Positions 8,173-17,398 of a stretch of 34,084 bases of DNA are shown in pieces; the stretch's first letter is position 1, and each line of letters opens with the position of its first letter. This stretch comes from a gamma proteobacterium symbiont of Taylorina sp. (GTDB taxonomy: Bacteria; Pseudomonadota; Gammaproteobacteria; GRL18). A program made the translations under genes and the position numbers. Below the pieces are notes generated by a model. The model saw only the letters and a list, made by a program, of their open reading frames with translations, did not search any database and was not told the origin of the DNA. Where the stretch lies: contig JAHXIV010000098.1 in NCBI GenBank assembly GCA_025655455.1, positions 1-34,084 on the forward strand. Reading direction: 5' to 3'.

Positions 8173-10064
8173 GTTACAAACATAAAATATTGACCGGTTT
8201 TATTGTTCTGGTTTCAATGTTTGAAGCTATTGTTATTATTTATGATATTAATAATGCCTATCAACTACGACAGACCTTTTTACATCAGCGTAGTCAGTTA
8301 ATTATCCAGACCTATAGCCAGGCATTAAGAATTCCCAGCTGGAATCTGGATCAGGATACCTCTGAAAGCATTTTAAAAAGTATTCTGCTGGATCCTGATA
8401 TTATCAAAGTACAATTAAGTTATCAGCAAAATAGCCTGCCTGATGTAGAGTTTTCAAGTTTACAAAATCCTCAGCAGAACAAAGATGATTTTATCATTCA
8501 ACAGGATATTATCGAACCGGATAGCAATCAGATCATTGCATCTCTAAGCCTGTTTTTTTCAAAACAGGGTTTATATCAATTTTTAACAACCAGAAAAACA
8601 GAAGGTTTTATTGAATTTCTGATTTTATTATTAATCAATATTCTACTGGCTTATGGGTTGATTAACTGGATCACTTCACCACTGGAAAAACTCTCAAAAG
8701 CCATTCGCCGTCTTGCCAATAATGAATTAAACATCAGTATACCTGTCAGTAGTCACAATGATGAAATCGATCAGGTCGCCCATTCAGTCAAAATTCTACA
8801 GCAAAACAATCTGGAACTGGACGAATTACGTCATTCCATGGAAAACAAAATCAGAGAACAGGTCAAAGACTTAGTCCTTGCCAAAGAAGAGGCTGAAGCG
8901 GGTGCCCTGGCCAAGGAACAATTTCTTGCCACGATGAGCCATGAGATTAGAACTCCGATGAATGGTGTTTTGGGTATGGCTCAGATCCTTAATGAAACAT
9001 CTCTGGATCAGGAACAGCAGGAAAGTGTTGACATTATTTTACAATCCGGAAAAGATTTAATACATATTATTAATGAAATCCTGGACTTCTCAAAACTCGA
9101 TGCCAATCAGATTATTCTTGAGGCACTCTCATTTAATCTTAAAGAACTCATAGGAGATCTGGTTAAACTTCAAAATCCATCAGCAAAGCTAAAAAAACTA
9201 CAGCTAATTGTTAATTATGATAAAAATTGTCCTGAATATTTTATTGGTGATCCCTCGCGGTTTAAACAAATCCTGTTAAATTTATTCAATAATGCAATTA
9301 AATTTACATCTGAGGGCGCGGTAACTATTGCCGTTCAATATTTGCACGGCGGGGAATCCACTACACAACTCCCATTAGAGATAAAGATTATTGATACAGG
9401 TATAGGAATAAGTGAGGATCACAAACACAAGCTATTCACTCCTTTCACTCAGGCTGATCAAAGCACTACCCGAAAATATGGAGGTACCGGACTGGGACTT
9501 TCTATCAGTAAAAAACTGCTGCAGTTAATGGGAGGGGAAATCAAAGTAAACTCTCAATTAGAACATGGAACAACTTTCATCTTAAATCTTAATTTTCCTG
9601 TTGATCAACATCAGACAGATACCAGAACTCCGCCACAAAATGAGATAATTATAGAAAATACGCCTGTTTCAGAGCATTCTGTTTTATTGGTAGAAGACAA
9701 TTCAGTTAATCAGAAAATTGCCCTGATTATGCTGCAGAAAATTGGACTGCACGCTGATTTGGCTGTGAATGGTAAACAAGCAGTTGAACAATGGAAAACA
9801 CACCATCATCCTTTTATTTTTATGGATTGCTTAATGCCTGAAATGGATGGTTATCAGGCGACACAGGCAATCAGAGAACTGCAAAAAGAAAGTTCATTAA
9901 AAACAGCAATTGTTGCCCTGACGGCCAATGCAACAAAAGAAGATATTGAAAAATGCATGAGCGCAGGCATGGACGATATTGTAACCAAACCCTTTAAAAA
10001 AACAGATTTAATTAATGTTTTCAATAAATGGAATACCAATAGGGGGTTGGATTCAAATGGCTGA
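8169..10064 (+). CDS. Hybrid sensor histidine kinase/response regulator (HAMP-HisKA-HATPase-REC)
   Basis: A 631-residue inner-membrane hybrid kinase. I chose the ATG at 8169 because it overlaps the preceding stop as ATGA and starts directly before the first membrane segment; an ATG at 8160 is also in frame. Domains: TM1 about 8-26, a periplasmic sensor of about 120 residues containing the RIPSWNLDQD motif, TM2 146-167, HAMP 168-220, a short coiled coil, HisKA with His258 in SHEIRTPMNG, HATPase with NLFNNAIKFT, DTGIGIS and GGTGLGLS, and a receiver with phospho-acceptor Asp553 (FMDCLMPEMDG). It has no HPt or output domain. The phosphoryl group must be passed on, possibly to the second hybrid kinase downstream or to a protein elsewhere. 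Confidence 0.93.
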   Translation: MSYKHKILTGFIVLVSMFEAIVIIYDINNAYQLRQTFLHQRSQLIIQTYSQALRIPSWNLDQDTSESILKSILLDPDIIKVQLSYQQNSLPDVEFSSLQNPQQNKDDFIIQQDIIEPDSNQIIASLSLFFSKQGLYQFLTTRKTEGFIEFLILLLINILLAYGLINWITSPLEKLSKAIRRLANNELNISIPVSSHNDEIDQVAHSVKILQQNNLELDELRHSMENKIREQVKDLVLAKEEAEAGALAKEQFLATMSHEIRTPMNGVLGMAQILNETSLDQEQQESVDIILQSGKDLIHIINEILDFSKLDANQIILEALSFNLKELIGDLVKLQNPSAKLKKLQLIVNYDKNCPEYFIGDPSRFKQILLNLFNNAIKFTSEGAVTIAVQYLHGGESTTQLPLEIKIIDTGIGISEDHKHKLFTPFTQADQSTTRKYGGTGLGLSISKKLLQLMGGEIKVNSQLEHGTTFILNLNFPVDQHQTDTRTPPQNEIIIENTPVSEHSVLLVEDNSVNQKIALIMLQKIGLHADLAVNGKQAVEQWKTHHHPFIFMDCLMPEMDGYQATQAIRELQKESSLKTAIVALTANATKEDIEKCMSAGMDDIVTKPFKKTDLINVFNKWNTNRGLDSNG

Positions 10065-10126
10065 GGGTTTTAAGTTGCTGAGGGATCTTATGTGGCTGAG
10101 GGCTCTATATGGCTGAAGGCTCTAAA
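10058..10126 (+). repeat. Four tandem copies of a ~17-bp repeat between kinase and SCO genes
   Basis: Four imperfect copies of TGGCTGAGGGCTCTATA lie head to tail, at about 10058, 10076, 10093 and 10110, with a 17-bp period for the last three. The first copy supplies the kinase stop codon and the last supplies the start codon region of the SCO-like gene. The same core (GCTGARGGCTCT) recurs at 16104 and 16255 in the palindromic element near ppiA. This suggests a shared dispersed sequence rather than chance. Confidence 0.7.
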
Positions 10127-10690
10127 TTGAAATATTTTATCTTGCCTGCAGCATTGATAATATTACTGACATTTGTACTGCTGTCTATTAATTTTATGCC
10201 CGGTACAGGGATAATAGAAAAAGATCAAAAGATAAAAACAACTGTCTTTGATCAGTATAATCATCCATTATTACTGGTATTTTTTGGCTATGTAGGCTGT
10301 ACTCATATCTGCAGCCCAAGGTTAGCAGAATTAGATCAAATTTATTCACAACTATCTCCAAAGAAAGCACAAAAGAATAAACGCGACATCGGGGTTGTTT
10401 TTGTTAATTTAATAAAACTTCCCAATCCAGAAGCTGCCAATTTGTTTGCTAAAAACTTTAATCCTGACTTTAATGGGCTGTATCCTGAAAAACAGCGATT
10501 AACCTTGCTTAAAGCAGAATTTAATGTCTATATTGAAGCTGCTCTGACAGACAAAAACAATTATAATCATAGTGCTTTATTATTTTTATTAAGGAAAAAA
10601 ACAGATGGCTATTATTTACAACGTATTTATACAGCATCTCCTTTTGATCAGAAACTCATAGTAAATGATATAAAGAAGAATTTCTTATGA
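10109..10690 (+). CDS. SCO1/SenC family thiol/copper protein
   Basis: A 193-residue membrane-anchored thioredoxin-fold protein. One N-terminal membrane segment lies at about residues 8-28. The SCO hallmark follows: FFGYVGCTHICSPRLAEL with the CxxxC pair Cys64/Cys68, and the conserved copper-ligand histidine at His154 in NYNHSALLFLL. SCO proteins bind Cu(I)/Cu(II) at the outer face of the membrane for cytochrome oxidase assembly or act as thiol-disulfide proteins. No oxidase genes are near; the gene is instead sandwiched between two hybrid kinases and coupled to the second by an ATGA overlap (10687-10690). A sensory redox or copper role is therefore plausible but inferred. The ATG used sits within the last copy of a 17-bp tandem repeat; TTG at 10127 is an alternative start. 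Confidence 0.8.
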   Translation: MAEGSKLKYFILPAALIILLTFVLLSINFMPGTGIIEKDQKIKTTVFDQYNHPLLLVFFGYVGCTHICSPRLAELDQIYSQLSPKKAQKNKRDIGVVFVNLIKLPNPEAANLFAKNFNPDFNGLYPEKQRLTLLKAEFNVYIEAALTDKNNYNHSALLFLLRKKTDGYYLQRIYTASPFDQKLIVNDIKKNFL

Positions 10691-12438
10691 CCCATGCTCA
10701 TGTACTACAGGGGATACAAAATCTCTATCTTCAGGAATCTGATGCCGCCCTGCTAAAACATCATCAAAAAGCAGATAAATTTTTATTAATAGTCTGTGCT
10801 ACCTGTTGGCTACTGGTTGCAACTGCCAGTGCGTATTTTTACAGTACTTATCTGCTAGGCATTATTAGCGGCGGCTTGTTGTTCTTGTTTGCAGCCATCA
10901 GTTACAAGTTCTATTCAGGCACTCCTGTATTTAGAATTGTGATGGGAATTATACTGATGACTTATACTATTATTTCTATACAACAAAATATGGGGCGTAT
11001 AGAAATGCATTTTTTTGTTTTTATTGTATTATCTTTTTTAACTGTCTATAAAGACAGCAAACCCATTGCTGTGGTCTCGATTTATATTATTTTACATCAT
11101 TTACTTTTTACCTGGCTGCAACTGCATAATGTCACTATTTTTAATACCCCATTGATGATCTATAACTATGGTTGTAGTTATGATATTGCCCTGCTGCATG
11201 CATTTTATGTCATTCTTGAATGGATAATTCTATATAAAATTATCCATACCAGCATCAATAATTTTCATCAGATTCATCAGGTTCAAAAACAATTGCTGAA
11301 AACCAATGAGCAGCTAGAGCAAACTAATCAATATAAATCACAGTTTCTGGCCAATATGAGTCATGAGATTCGTACCCCCATGAATGGCGTGATGGGTATT
11401 GCACAATTACTGGAAGAAACTGAACTTACCCGGGATCAAAGCCATTATGTTTCCACCTTAATACGTTCCAGTAAAACATTAGGAATCATTATTGATGATA
11501 TTCTGGATTATTCAAAAATTGAATCCGGACAATTACATATTGAAAATCATCCTTACGGGCTGTTAAGAGAACTACGTGAAGTTATGGATTTACTCCGCTT
11601 ACAGGCTGATAACAAGGATATAAAATTAGTTTTAAATATCCCTCAGGAAGAATTTTTTGTTATAGGTGATGCAACACGATTACGCCAGGTGCTGCTGAAT
11701 TTATTAGGCAATGCAATCAAGTTTACTCAACATGGAACAGTTAAGTTAACGGTTTCTCAATTAAAACAAAGTGATAAAGAAATTCAACTTAAATTTATTA
11801 TCAGTGATACTGGTATTGGCATTGCGCAAGACAAACTGGAACATATTTTTACTCAATTTTCTCAGGCAGATAGTTCAACCACTAGAAAATTTGGTGGCAC
11901 AGGGTTGGGACTGACTATTTCAAAGCAACTGGTCAGTCTAATGGGGGGAGAACTCAAAGTCAGCAGCCAGAAAGATAAAGGCAGTGAATTTTATTTCACA
12001 TTGACAATGATCCACTCTGATAAACCTGTGGAAAAATCTGTGTTAAAAAATGATAGAAAGCAGTTAAATGGGCTGGTATTATTAGTTGAAGATGATAGAA
12101 CCAATCGCCTGATTGCAGAAAAAATGCTGGCAAAAATTGCGGTGGATATCATTCATGCAGAAAATGGATTGGAAGCCATTAATATATTTGCTGAACACGA
12201 TTTTGATCTGGTATTGATGGATATGCAAATGCCGGTCATGGATGGTGTTGAAGCCACTTTGGAAATTCGCAGCAAATTTCCTCAGAACAAAACACCCATA
12301 ATTGCTATGACAGCTAATGTCCTGTCAGAACATAAAGAACAATGTTTTGCTGCTGGAATGAATGGCTTTTTAACAAAACCTGTTAAAATGAAGCTACTTC
12401 ATGAGACTTTATCTCAATATTTGACCATTAGACAATAA
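10687..12438 (+). CDS. Hybrid histidine kinase with His-rich multi-TM sensor domain
   Basis: A 583-residue hybrid kinase. Residues about 30-190 form five to six membrane segments containing conserved-looking histidines: EMHFFVF (His108), IILHHLLFTWLQ (137-138) and LLHAFYVILEW (171). The same pattern of EMHFHVF..HHLLF..LLHAFFV occurs in an uncharacterised membrane sensor seen on some chemotaxis receptors, as I recall it. After a coiled coil come HisKA with His226 (NMSHEIRTPMNG), HATPase with LLGNAIKFT, DTGIGIA and GGTGLGLTIS, and a receiver with Asp512 (MDMQMPVMDG). There is no output domain. The ATG overlaps the SCO gene stop. The buried histidines next to a copper-type protein suggest metal or heme sensing; this is inference. 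Confidence 0.92.
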   Translation: MTHAHVLQGIQNLYLQESDAALLKHHQKADKFLLIVCATCWLLVATASAYFYSTYLLGIISGGLLFLFAAISYKFYSGTPVFRIVMGIILMTYTIISIQQNMGRIEMHFFVFIVLSFLTVYKDSKPIAVVSIYIILHHLLFTWLQLHNVTIFNTPLMIYNYGCSYDIALLHAFYVILEWIILYKIIHTSINNFHQIHQVQKQLLKTNEQLEQTNQYKSQFLANMSHEIRTPMNGVMGIAQLLEETELTRDQSHYVSTLIRSSKTLGIIIDDILDYSKIESGQLHIENHPYGLLRELREVMDLLRLQADNKDIKLVLNIPQEEFFVIGDATRLRQVLLNLLGNAIKFTQHGTVKLTVSQLKQSDKEIQLKFIISDTGIGIAQDKLEHIFTQFSQADSSTTRKFGGTGLGLTISKQLVSLMGGELKVSSQKDKGSEFYFTLTMIHSDKPVEKSVLKNDRKQLNGLVLLVEDDRTNRLIAEKMLAKIAVDIIHAENGLEAINIFAEHDFDLVLMDMQMPVMDGVEATLEIRSKFPQNKTPIIAMTANVLSEHKEQCFAAGMNGFLTKPVKMKLLHETLSQYLTIRQ

Positions 12439-12537
12439 ATATAAACGATGGCTGCTTATCAAGGGATTGAAGCACCCTGCTCATTCTCCAGGAGCCAATT
12501 CTACTGGTTTATACTCTGAATTTCCCAAAATAAGGGG

Positions 12538-13935
12538 TTATTTACGTCGCCAGCGTGTTCCTTCAGCGGTATCTTCAAGTAAAATATTTTCAGCATCCAG
12601 TACATCACGGATACGATCGCATTCTGACCAGTTTTTATCTGTTTTTGCAGCTGCACGCTGTTCTATCAGAGCATTAATTTCATCATCTGATAAACCATCA
12701 TCAGAAGTACTACCTTGTAAAAATTGTTGTGCATCATTTTCTAATAAACCTAATAGCTCAGCCAGTTTTTTTAGTTGTACTGCCATAGCAGCTGCCTGCT
12801 GAGGCTCTGCAGATTTAAGACGATTAACTTCATGACTCATATCAAATAATACAGAAATGGCAATCGGGGTATTAAAATCATCATCCATTGCCTTGAAAAA
12901 ACGCTGACTGTATTGACTGGATTCATCTAATGCCGCATCAGCAGTCACATCGACCTCTAATAAAGCCTGATATAAACTGGTTAACGAAGCCTTGGCCTTA
13001 TCCAGATTTTCATCAGAATAATTAAGCGGGCTTTGATAATGACTATTCAAAATAAAATATCGAATAACTTCCGCTGCATAAACCTTTAATACATCACGAA
13101 TAATAAAGAAATTACCCAGTGACTTGGACATCTTTTCATCATCTACACGAACAAAGCCATTATGGATCCAGTAATTAACAAATTTATGTCCGGTACAACC
13201 TTCGGACTGCGCAATTTCATTTTCATGATGAGGAAATTTTAAATCCAGACCACCGCCATGAATATCAAAATGATCGCCAAGACAATTAGTTGACATTGCA
13301 GAACATTCGATATGCCAGCCCGGACGTCCTTTACCCCAAGGAGAATCCCAAAAAGGCTCTTCAGGTTTGGCTGTTTTCCAAAGTACAAAGTCCATTGGAT
13401 CACGTTTGGATTGATCCACTACTACCCTGCTTCCGGACTGCAAATCCTGTAGATTCTTTTTAGCCAGTTTCCCATAATCTGCAAATTGATTTACCTGATA
13501 ATAAACATCTCCATTATCTGCATGATAAGCCATTCCCTTATCTATCAAGATCTGGATCATACTAATAATCTCATCCATATGCTCCGTCGCACGTGGTTCA
13601 ATATCAGGACATTTCACTCCCAGCGCATCAGCATCTTCATGCATGGCAGCAATAAAACGATTAGTCAGCGTATTAATATCCTCACCATTTTCAATGGCAC
13701 GAGCAATAATCTTATCATCAATATCCGTGATATTACGCACATAGGTGACATTCTCATCACCATAGATTTTTCGCAAATAACGTGTGATGACATCAAACAC
13801 CACCAGCACCCGTGCATGACCAATATGACAATAATCATAGACTGTCATACCACAAACATACATATTGACCTTGCCAGGATGGATTGGCGTAAAAATTTCT
13901 TTTTTGCCGCTTAATGAGTTCTGGATACTTAACAT
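12538..13935 (-). CDS. cysS: Cysteinyl-tRNA synthetase
   Basis: A 465-residue class I aminoacyl-tRNA synthetase. The start at 13935 ([13 protein letters not shown]) matches the family N-terminus and has an AGAAGAG-like ribosome binding site; the frame is open for 33 further codons upstream, but these look non-coding. Zinc-ligand cysteines appear in [12 protein letters not shown] (Cys28) and WHIECSAM. The ATP signatures are CHIGHARV (about 37-40) and [11 protein letters not shown]. The C-terminal tRNA-binding region ends with [22 protein letters not shown], as expected. It charges tRNA-Cys in the cytoplasm. It lies downstream of glnS on the same strand, separated by a 190-bp element with inverted ends, which must contribute its leader or promoter. 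Confidence 0.96.
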   Translation of the reverse strand: MLSIQNSLSGKKEIFTPIHPGKVNMYVCGMTVYDYCHIGHARVLVVFDVITRYLRKIYGDENVTYVRNITDIDDKIIARAIENGEDINTLTNRFIAAMHEDADALGVKCPDIEPRATEHMDEIISMIQILIDKGMAYHADNGDVYYQVNQFADYGKLAKKNLQDLQSGSRVVVDQSKRDPMDFVLWKTAKPEEPFWDSPWGKGRPGWHIECSAMSTNCLGDHFDIHGGGLDLKFPHHENEIAQSEGCTGHKFVNYWIHNGFVRVDDEKMSKSLGNFFIIRDVLKVYAAEVIRYFILNSHYQSPLNYSDENLDKAKASLTSLYQALLEVDVTADAALDESSQYSQRFFKAMDDDFNTPIAISVLFDMSHEVNRLKSAEPQQAAAMAVQLKKLAELLGLLENDAQQFLQGSTSDDGLSDDEINALIEQRAAAKTDKNWSECDRIRDVLDAENILLEDTAEGTRWRRK

Positions 13936-13963
13936 ATTGCTCTTCTTTATTTTTAATATAATC

Positions 13964-14153
13964 AGGGTGTTCGGAAATGGTGCCGGTAATCCGTGATAGA
14001 GGTGAAGGTGTAGTATAGTTCTGGGGAAGCTCAAGTACGTCCATGTAACACTTTGATGAAAACACGGATGTTTTCACTAAGCGGGGCACGGATGCTCTTG
14101 AAATGTAATATCACATTCCAAAGCATATACTGCTACATCATTCCGAACACCCT
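13964..14153. mobile_element. 190-bp MITE-like element with terminal inverted repeats
   Basis: AGGGTGTTCGGAAATGGTG at 13964-13982 is repeated in inverted orientation at 14136-14153 (CATCATTCCGAACACCCT), with one indel and one mismatch. The element fills almost the whole gap between glnS (stop 4 bp away) and cysS (start 29 bp away). A 6-bp hairpin (GAAAAC/GTTTTC) lies near the centre and CACGGAT occurs twice. No target-site duplication is obvious. Part of the minus strand reads as an open frame ([10 protein letters not shown]...) that runs into cysS in another frame, so a small peptide is an alternative but weaker reading. Confidence 0.55.
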
Positions 14154-14156
14154 TCG

Positions 14157-15893
14157 TTAGTTTTTCTTCTCAATCTTAGCCCAGGAGTCTCTCAATCCTA
14201 CTGTTCGATTAAACACCAGATGCCCAGAATCTGAATCGGAATCGGAATCGGAATCAACAGTAAAATATCCTTCCCGCTCAAATTGGAAAGAATCCCCCGA
14301 CTGACCATCAGCCAGTGACATTTCAGCCCGTGCATTAACCATTGTGGTCAAAGAATCTGGATTCAAAAAATCCAGAAAATGACTTTCATCTTCTTCATGT
14401 TTCTTTGCTGCTTCTTCCGGATTTTCAACGCTAAACAAACGATCATATAAACGCACCTCTGCAGGAACACTATATTGTTCTGACACCCAGTGGATCACCC
14501 CTTTCACTTTACGTCCTTCAGGTTTTTTACCCAGCGTATCGGCATCATGAATACAGCGCAATTCAATCACTTCACCCTGTTCATTTTTTACTACAGACTC
14601 ACATTTAATCACATAAGAATTTCTTAAACGTACCTCAGAACCAATGGTTAAACGTCTGTATTTAGGAGGAGGTGCTTCTTCAAAATCGCTTTGATCAATA
14701 ACAATCACCCGGGTCATCTTCAAAGAGCGTCGTCCCATAGACTCATCTTTTGGATGTCTGGGTGCAGAGAGATCTTCTACTAAATCTTCAGCAATACTCT
14801 CAATCACAACCCTGAGCGGATTAATAACACACATGGCTCTGGGAGCAGTATGCTCCAGATCTTCACGGATACAAAATTCCAGAGTCGACATATCAACCAT
14901 ACCATCTACTTTGGTCACTCCAATGCGATCGCAAAATTCACGAATGGAGGCTGAGGTATAACCGCGACGACGTAAGCCGGAAATAGTAGGGAGTCGGGGA
15001 TCATCCCAGCCATTGACATGTTTATCATCCACCAGTTGTTTTAATTTACGCTTACTGGTAATGGTATAATTCAGATTTAAGCGGGCAAATTCAATCTGCT
15101 GAGGATGTGACGGAGTTTGTAATTGATCCAGAAACCAGTCATATAACGGGCGATGATCTTCAAATTCTAAAGTACATAAGGAATGGGTAATTCCTTCAAT
15201 GGCATCTGAAACACAATGTGTATAATCATACATAGGATAAATGCACCATTCATTACCGGTTTGATGATGTTCTATTTTTCGAATACGGTATATGATCGGA
15301 TCACGCAAATTAATATTGGGAGAAGCCATATCAATTTTGGCTCTTAATACTCGCTCACCTTCACCAAACTCACCTTGTTTCATACGTTCAAACAAATCCA
15401 GGTTCTGTTCCACAGTTTGATCACGATGAGGACTATTTTTACCTGCCTGTGTTAACGAACCACGATATTCCCGTGCTTGCTCAGGTGTTAATGAACAGAC
15501 ATAAGCCTTACCCTGCTTAATCAATTCAATAGCATAGCCATATAATTGTGCAAAGTAATCAGACGCATATTTTGGCTCCTCCGACCAGGAGAAACCCAGC
15601 CATTTTACATCGTCCTTGATAGAATCAATATATTCTTTATCTTCCTTTTCCGGATTGGTATCATCAAAACGTAAATTACAAATACCCTGATAATCCAGAG
15701 CAAGACCAAAGTTCAGGCAAATTGATTTAGCATGGCCGATATGTAAATAACCATTAGGTTCAGGAGGAAAGCGAGTCACTAATTTGCCATTATTTTTATT
15801 TTGTTTCATATCATTATCAATAATATGACGAATAAAATGACTGACAGGTTTTATATCACTATTTTCACTGGATGAAGTCTTGTTATTACTCAT
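14157..15893 (-). CDS. glnS: Glutaminyl-tRNA synthetase
   Basis: A 578-residue class I synthetase that charges tRNA-Gln. Signatures: [17 protein letters not shown] (HIGH motif at 51-54), [33 protein letters not shown], and [11 protein letters not shown] as the KMSKS equivalent. The C-terminal beta-barrel anticodon-binding region ends with [15 protein letters not shown], as in the E. coli enzyme (554 residues). A GluRS is excluded by the specific C-terminal barrels. The extra length is an N-terminal tail of about 20 residues and a (Asp-Ser)5 run near residue 555, encoded by a hexanucleotide repeat. It is upstream of cysS on the same strand. Confidence 0.96.
   Translation of the reverse strand: MSNNKTSSSENSDIKPVSHFIRHIIDNDMKQNKNNGKLVTRFPPEPNGYLHIGHAKSICLNFGLALDYQGICNLRFDDTNPEKEDKEYIDSIKDDVKWLGFSWSEEPKYASDYFAQLYGYAIELIKQGKAYVCSLTPEQAREYRGSLTQAGKNSPHRDQTVEQNLDLFERMKQGEFGEGERVLRAKIDMASPNINLRDPIIYRIRKIEHHQTGNEWCIYPMYDYTHCVSDAIEGITHSLCTLEFEDHRPLYDWFLDQLQTPSHPQQIEFARLNLNYTITSKRKLKQLVDDKHVNGWDDPRLPTISGLRRRGYTSASIREFCDRIGVTKVDGMVDMSTLEFCIREDLEHTAPRAMCVINPLRVVIESIAEDLVEDLSAPRHPKDESMGRRSLKMTRVIVIDQSDFEEAPPPKYRRLTIGSEVRLRNSYVIKCESVVKNEQGEVIELRCIHDADTLGKKPEGRKVKGVIHWVSEQYSVPAEVRLYDRLFSVENPEEAAKKHEEDESHFLDFLNPDSLTTMVNARAEMSLADGQSGDSFQFEREGYFTVDSDSDSDSDSGHLVFNRTVGLRDSWAKIEKKN
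14227..14255 (-). repeat. Hexanucleotide microsatellite inside glnS
   Basis: 4.8 copies of GAATCG (GAATCT in the first copy) on the plus strand encode five Asp-Ser pairs in GlnRS. They sit in the loop just before [12 protein letters not shown]. The unit is 6 bp, so copy-number change would keep the frame. Confidence 0.85.
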
Positions 15894-16018
15894 TTTTTAT
15901 ACAATTTCCACGTATAGACAGGATAACTAATTTAATAAGCGCTAATTTTAATGAATTAATGCGTAAAAATAAATCATTAGTTCTGATATAATCCATCTTT
16001 ATTCTGTTTCAAGCCCTT

Positions 16019-16119
16019 TTGCTCTTATCAAACATAAAACTTTACCCCTGTCTTATTTGCAATATATTATGTTTGCAAAGCGACAGCGGCAAAGTTTTAT
16101 TTGCTGAAGGCTCTTATCT
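16019..16119 (+). repeat. Palindromic ~100-bp repeat, copy 1 (upstream of cyclophilin gene)
   Basis: Starts GCTCTTATCAAACATAAAAC and ends GCTGAAGGCTCTTATCT. It folds: ATAAAACTTT pairs perfectly with AAAGTTTTAT, CTGTC with GACAG, and TTGCAA with TTGCAA around the loop. A second copy lies 150 bp downstream at about 85% identity by eye. The first 20 bases recur at the end of the unit (16110-16130), so the arrangement is partly tandem. It occupies most of the intergenic space between the divergent glnS and cyclophilin genes. Confidence 0.75.
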
Positions 16120-16146
16120 AACATAAAATAAACCAAGGTATAAAAG

Positions 16147-16818
16147 ATGTTAAAAATTAAAAATTTATTCTCTCTTATCAAACATAAAATTTTACCTCTG
16201 TCTTATTTGCAATATAAAAATGTTTGCAAAGCAACAGCAGAAAAATTTTATTTGCCGAGGGCTCTTTGTCTAGTATTTTTATTAGCTTTAAGTCTAAATA
16301 GTTATGCAACTGATCCAGTCAAGATAAAAATGGTCACCAATCAAGGTGATATTTTACTGGAACTTTACCCTGATAAAGCACCTGCAACCGTTGAAAATTT
16401 TGTACAACATGCAGAGTCTCACTTCTATAGAAAAACTATTTTTCATCGTGTCATTAAAGGCTTTATGATCCAGGGCGGCGGCTTTACTAATGCTAAGGAT
16501 CGTAAAAGACCTCCCTTTCCCTCCATTAAAAATGAAGCCGATAATGGTCTGAAAAATGATCGCGGCACCATTGCTATGGCAAGAACTGGGAATCCTCATT
16601 CAGCCACTGCACAATTTTTTATTAATTTAAAAAATAATGATTTTTTAAATTATACAAGCAAGTCAACTCGCGGGTGGGGTTATGCAGTATTTGGTAAAGT
16701 GACTCAAGGGATGGACGTCGTTGATAAAATCGCTAATTTCAAAACAACAGAAACCGGTATGCAGAAAAATATTCCGATTGATCCTGTTTATATTGAAGAT
16801 GTCATAGTGATTAAATAA
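16147..16818 (+). CDS. ppiA: Periplasmic peptidyl-prolyl cis-trans isomerase (cyclophilin, PpiA-like)
   Basis: A 223-residue cyclophilin that isomerises Xaa-Pro bonds in the periplasm. Catalytic-core motifs are [35 protein letters not shown] and GWGYAVFGKV. The signal peptide core is LCLVFLLALSLNSYA at about residues 40-54, unusually far from the ATG at 16147. Residues 9-42 are encoded by the second copy of a palindromic repeat (16171-16271), so an element has been built into the reading frame. TTG at 16252 would give a normal signal peptide (MPRALCLVFLLALSLNSYA) but has a poor ribosome binding site; the true start is open. A cytoplasmic cyclophilin follows 73 bp downstream. Confidence 0.88.
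   Translation: MLKIKNLFSLIKHKILPLSYLQYKNVCKATAEKFYLPRALCLVFLLALSLNSYATDPVKIKMVTNQGDILLELYPDKAPATVENFVQHAESHFYRKTIFHRVIKGFMIQGGGFTNAKDRKRPPFPSIKNEADNGLKNDRGTIAMARTGNPHSATAQFFINLKNNDFLNYTSKSTRGWGYAVFGKVTQGMDVVDKIANFKTTETGMQKNIPIDPVYIEDVIVIK
16171..16271 (+). repeat. Palindromic ~100-bp repeat, copy 2 (inside cyclophilin N-terminus)
   Basis: Same unit as at 16019-16119: TCTCTTATCAAACATAAAAT at the left, CCGAGGGCTCTTTGTCT at the right. The arms still pair (ATAAAATTTT with AAAAATTTTAT, TCTGT with ACAGC/A). It is in frame with the cyclophilin gene and encodes residues 9-42, before the hydrophobic core of the signal peptide. Confidence 0.75.
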
Positions 16819-16891
16819 ATTTAGATCTTGATTTTATTAGTCTACACCTCCAGTTAATACAGCAACATACACAACTAAATATGGAATATTT

Positions 16892-17383
16892 ATGATAACA
16901 ATGCAGACAAACTATGGCACGATATCCATAGAACTTGACCATGATAAAGCACCCAAAACCTGTGCTAATTTTGAACAATATGTTAAAGATGGATTTTATG
17001 ATGGCACTATTTTTCACCGGGTTATTGATGGATTTATGATTCAGGGTGGTGGAATGGAACCCGGCATGAATGAAAAAGAGACTCGTGAAAATATTGAAAA
17101 TGAAGCAAGTAATGGTTTGAAAAATGATCGTGGTACCCTGGCAATGGCAAGAACACCTGATCCTCACTCTGCTTCTTCACAGTTTTTTATTAACTTAAAA
17201 GATAATGATTTTTTAAATTTTCGTAATGAATCAGCCGATGGCTGGGGTTATTGTGTCTTTGCAAAAGTCACTGATGGTATGGATGTCGTTGATGCTATTA
17301 AAGCTGTTTCGACCGGAACAACAGGCTTTCATTCAGATGTACCAGAGGAAGATGTTATTATAGAAAAAGCCACGATTGATTAA
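16892..17383 (+). CDS. ppiB: Cytoplasmic peptidyl-prolyl cis-trans isomerase B
   Basis: A 163-residue cyclophilin with no signal peptide and nearly the length of E. coli PpiB (164). Core motifs are [55 protein letters not shown] and [17 protein letters not shown]. It is similar along its length to the preceding PpiA-like protein, suggesting an old tandem duplication. It ends 15 bp before a 103-bp inverted-repeat element. Confidence 0.94.
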   Translation: MITMQTNYGTISIELDHDKAPKTCANFEQYVKDGFYDGTIFHRVIDGFMIQGGGMEPGMNEKETRENIENEASNGLKNDRGTLAMARTPDPHSASSQFFINLKDNDFLNFRNESADGWGYCVFAKVTDGMDVVDAIKAVSTGTTGFHSDVPEEDVIIEKATID

Positions 17384-17398
17384 TATCTTTTTTCTATC

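Noticed and set aside
12467..12802. Plus-strand frame of 111 codons after the second hybrid kinase
   Set aside because: Antisense to the 3' end of cysS; Ser-rich shadow translation.
13486..13914. 142-codon open frame on the plus strand over cysS
   Set aside because: It is antisense to the clearly conserved cysS reading frame and has an Ile/Asn/His-rich, non-family composition.
13835..14089. 84-codon minus-strand frame reading [10 protein letters not shown]... into cysS
   Set aside because: Protein-like in part, but it overlaps cysS in another frame, lies largely inside an inverted-repeat element and has no recognisable family.
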